This document shows positions 63,381-64,000 of a stretch of 64,000 nucleotides of DNA, one piece after another; the first letter of the stretch is position 1; each line of letters opens with the position of its first letter. The DNA is taken from the NCBI GenBank assembly GCA_020466095.1, contig CM035807.1, forward strand, positions 61,509,812 through 61,573,811. The letters run 5' to 3'. This DNA is from Chlorops oryzae (lineage: Eukaryota > Arthropoda > Insecta > Diptera > Chloropidae). The notes under the pieces are model-generated. The model saw only the letters and a list, made by a program, of their open reading frames with translations. It searched no databases and was not told the DNA's origin. A program made the translations under genes and the position numbers.

Positions 63381-64000
63381 TTGTGCTGCAACTGCCTGAA
63401 GTCCGGCGCGACAAGGCAATGATTGCAAGTCTGGTCATTGTAAGCATTGCGAAAAAAGAAACACCCTTCAACACTTCACTCCAAGGACACAATTCACAGC
63501 AAGAATGTTCAAACAAGAGCTCTGAAGCGAATAATGCAGTCCGAAAATAAAAGTACGAGCCAGACCTTCTATCAAGGGAATCACTTACAAAAACCAATTT
63601 AACGATTCTACTGGGTACAGCCACGCGTTATCGTAACCACAAATAATAGGCAGAGCAGAATTGAAATGTAGAGCAACTCTGGACTCCGGATCTCAAATCA
63701 ACGTTGCAACGGAAAAATTGCCGCTCAAAAAGTTAAATGTGAAAACCAAGTCAACTAGCCTACGCATTGAAGGTAATCGGCAAAACAAAAACAAATCATT
63801 GCACATCATCGAGTCAAGTTTAAAAATTCACTCTCGTGTGAACAAAATTTCAACGTCATTGTCGATGCTCATGACTTTTGCCACATAATCGTTTCAAAAC
63901 AGCCAAGTCAAGACATCGACACTTCAAAATGGAATCCTACCGGCGTAAAATTGAGTTAGGCAGACCCTGATTCTCCAGTAAATCCAAGAATTATAGGATG
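63381..64000 (+). repeat. Noisy repeat of BEL-1 gag/protease segment at window end
   Basis: 63381 onwards repeats 59575 to about 60146: TGTGCTGCAACTGCCTGAAG, GTCTGGTCATTGTAAGCATT, TTCTATCAAGGGAATCACTT, ATCAACGTTGCAACGGAAAA. It spans 620 bases against about 572 in the first copy, and the extra bases are many scattered 1- to 4-base additions. The joint uses a short shared TTGTGCTGCAACTG. This resembles uncorrected long-read sequence or a misjoined contig end more than a natural tandem copy. Confidence 0.85.

Larger units (their letters stand above)
57470..64000 (+). mobile_element. BEL/Pao retrotransposon BEL-1, 3' end not in window
   Basis: Starts with a 516-bp LTR inserted into Gypsy-A2 protease, followed by primer site, gag, protease, RT, RNase H and integrase. 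The integrase is cut at about 63380 by a repeat of the element's own gag/protease region. The 3' LTR is not reached. Lesions are mostly single in-frame stops plus two shifts at A-runs. Confidence 0.92.

Noticed and set aside
63292..63624. Minus-strand open frame at the end of BEL-1
   Set aside because: Antisense to integrase and the noisy repeat; matches a similar antisense frame at 59525-59767, so it is a by-product of the same sequence.

Overview
The window looks like a heterochromatic or TE-rich segment of an insect genome, most likely a higher fly (drosophilid or related cyclorrhaphan). Reasons: AT-rich DNA, short GT-AG introns (about 50 to 230 bp), Jockey-clade, RTE, Penelope, BEL/Pao, Gypsy and Copia retroelements, a PIF/Harbinger DNA transposon, and three long plus one short copy of a DINE-1-like Helentron element (start TTATACCCAGCG, CCGT microsatellite, repeated CCACGCCCAC blocks, end CTTTCTTACTT). 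I found no convincing host protein gene. Species assignment is inference.

Layout. 1-2779: 3' half of a decayed Copia element (integrase, RT, RNase H) and a 245-bp tandem repeat. 3700-9107: a 2.15-kb unit present twice plus a partial third copy, with an 803-bp insert holding a foldback MITE. 9108-10232: DINE-1-like element, minus strand. 10246-11620: degenerate RTE-type LINE. 11640-13165: two adjacent inverted-repeat elements, one enclosing a tRNA-like sequence. 14469-15558: DINE-1-like. 16396-17590: two related LTR-like sequences. 19368-19990: Gypsy integrase relic (minus). 19985-30620: a Penelope element split by a complete BEL element (BEL-2, 20251-29700, 5-bp target duplication GAGAA), which carries a 295-bp MITE in its 5' LTR and an extra gag/protease-like ORF after pol. 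30630-35240: Gypsy-B (minus), interrupted by a DINE-1-like element that itself contains a Jockey 3' fragment. 36985-37450: Jockey-clade endonuclease relic.

37540-57469 is the most structured part. Two copies of one Gypsy family lie head to head (A1 minus, A2 plus) around a 417-bp spacer. A1 was hit by a Jockey element (Jockey-2, minus, 11-bp target duplication). Jockey-2 was then hit by a second, nearly intact Jockey (Jockey-1, plus, 42501-47663, 10-bp target duplication) and by a 2747-bp PIF/Harbinger transposon (50464-53210, TTA target duplication). Both Harbinger genes read through without a break once short introns are removed: a 428-aa DDE transposase and a 201-aa Myb-like protein. It is the best candidate for a functional unit here. 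A2 is cut at 57470 by a BEL element (BEL-1) that runs to the window end; its last 620 bases are a noisy repeat of its own gag/protease region and look like an assembly artefact.

The genes do not form a cellular pathway. Each retroelement encodes its own replication machinery (gag, protease, RT, RNase H, integrase or endonuclease), and nearly all copies are broken by stops and frameshifts. The dense, bidirectional, nested insertions resemble pericentromeric DNA or a piRNA cluster, but that cannot be decided from sequence alone.
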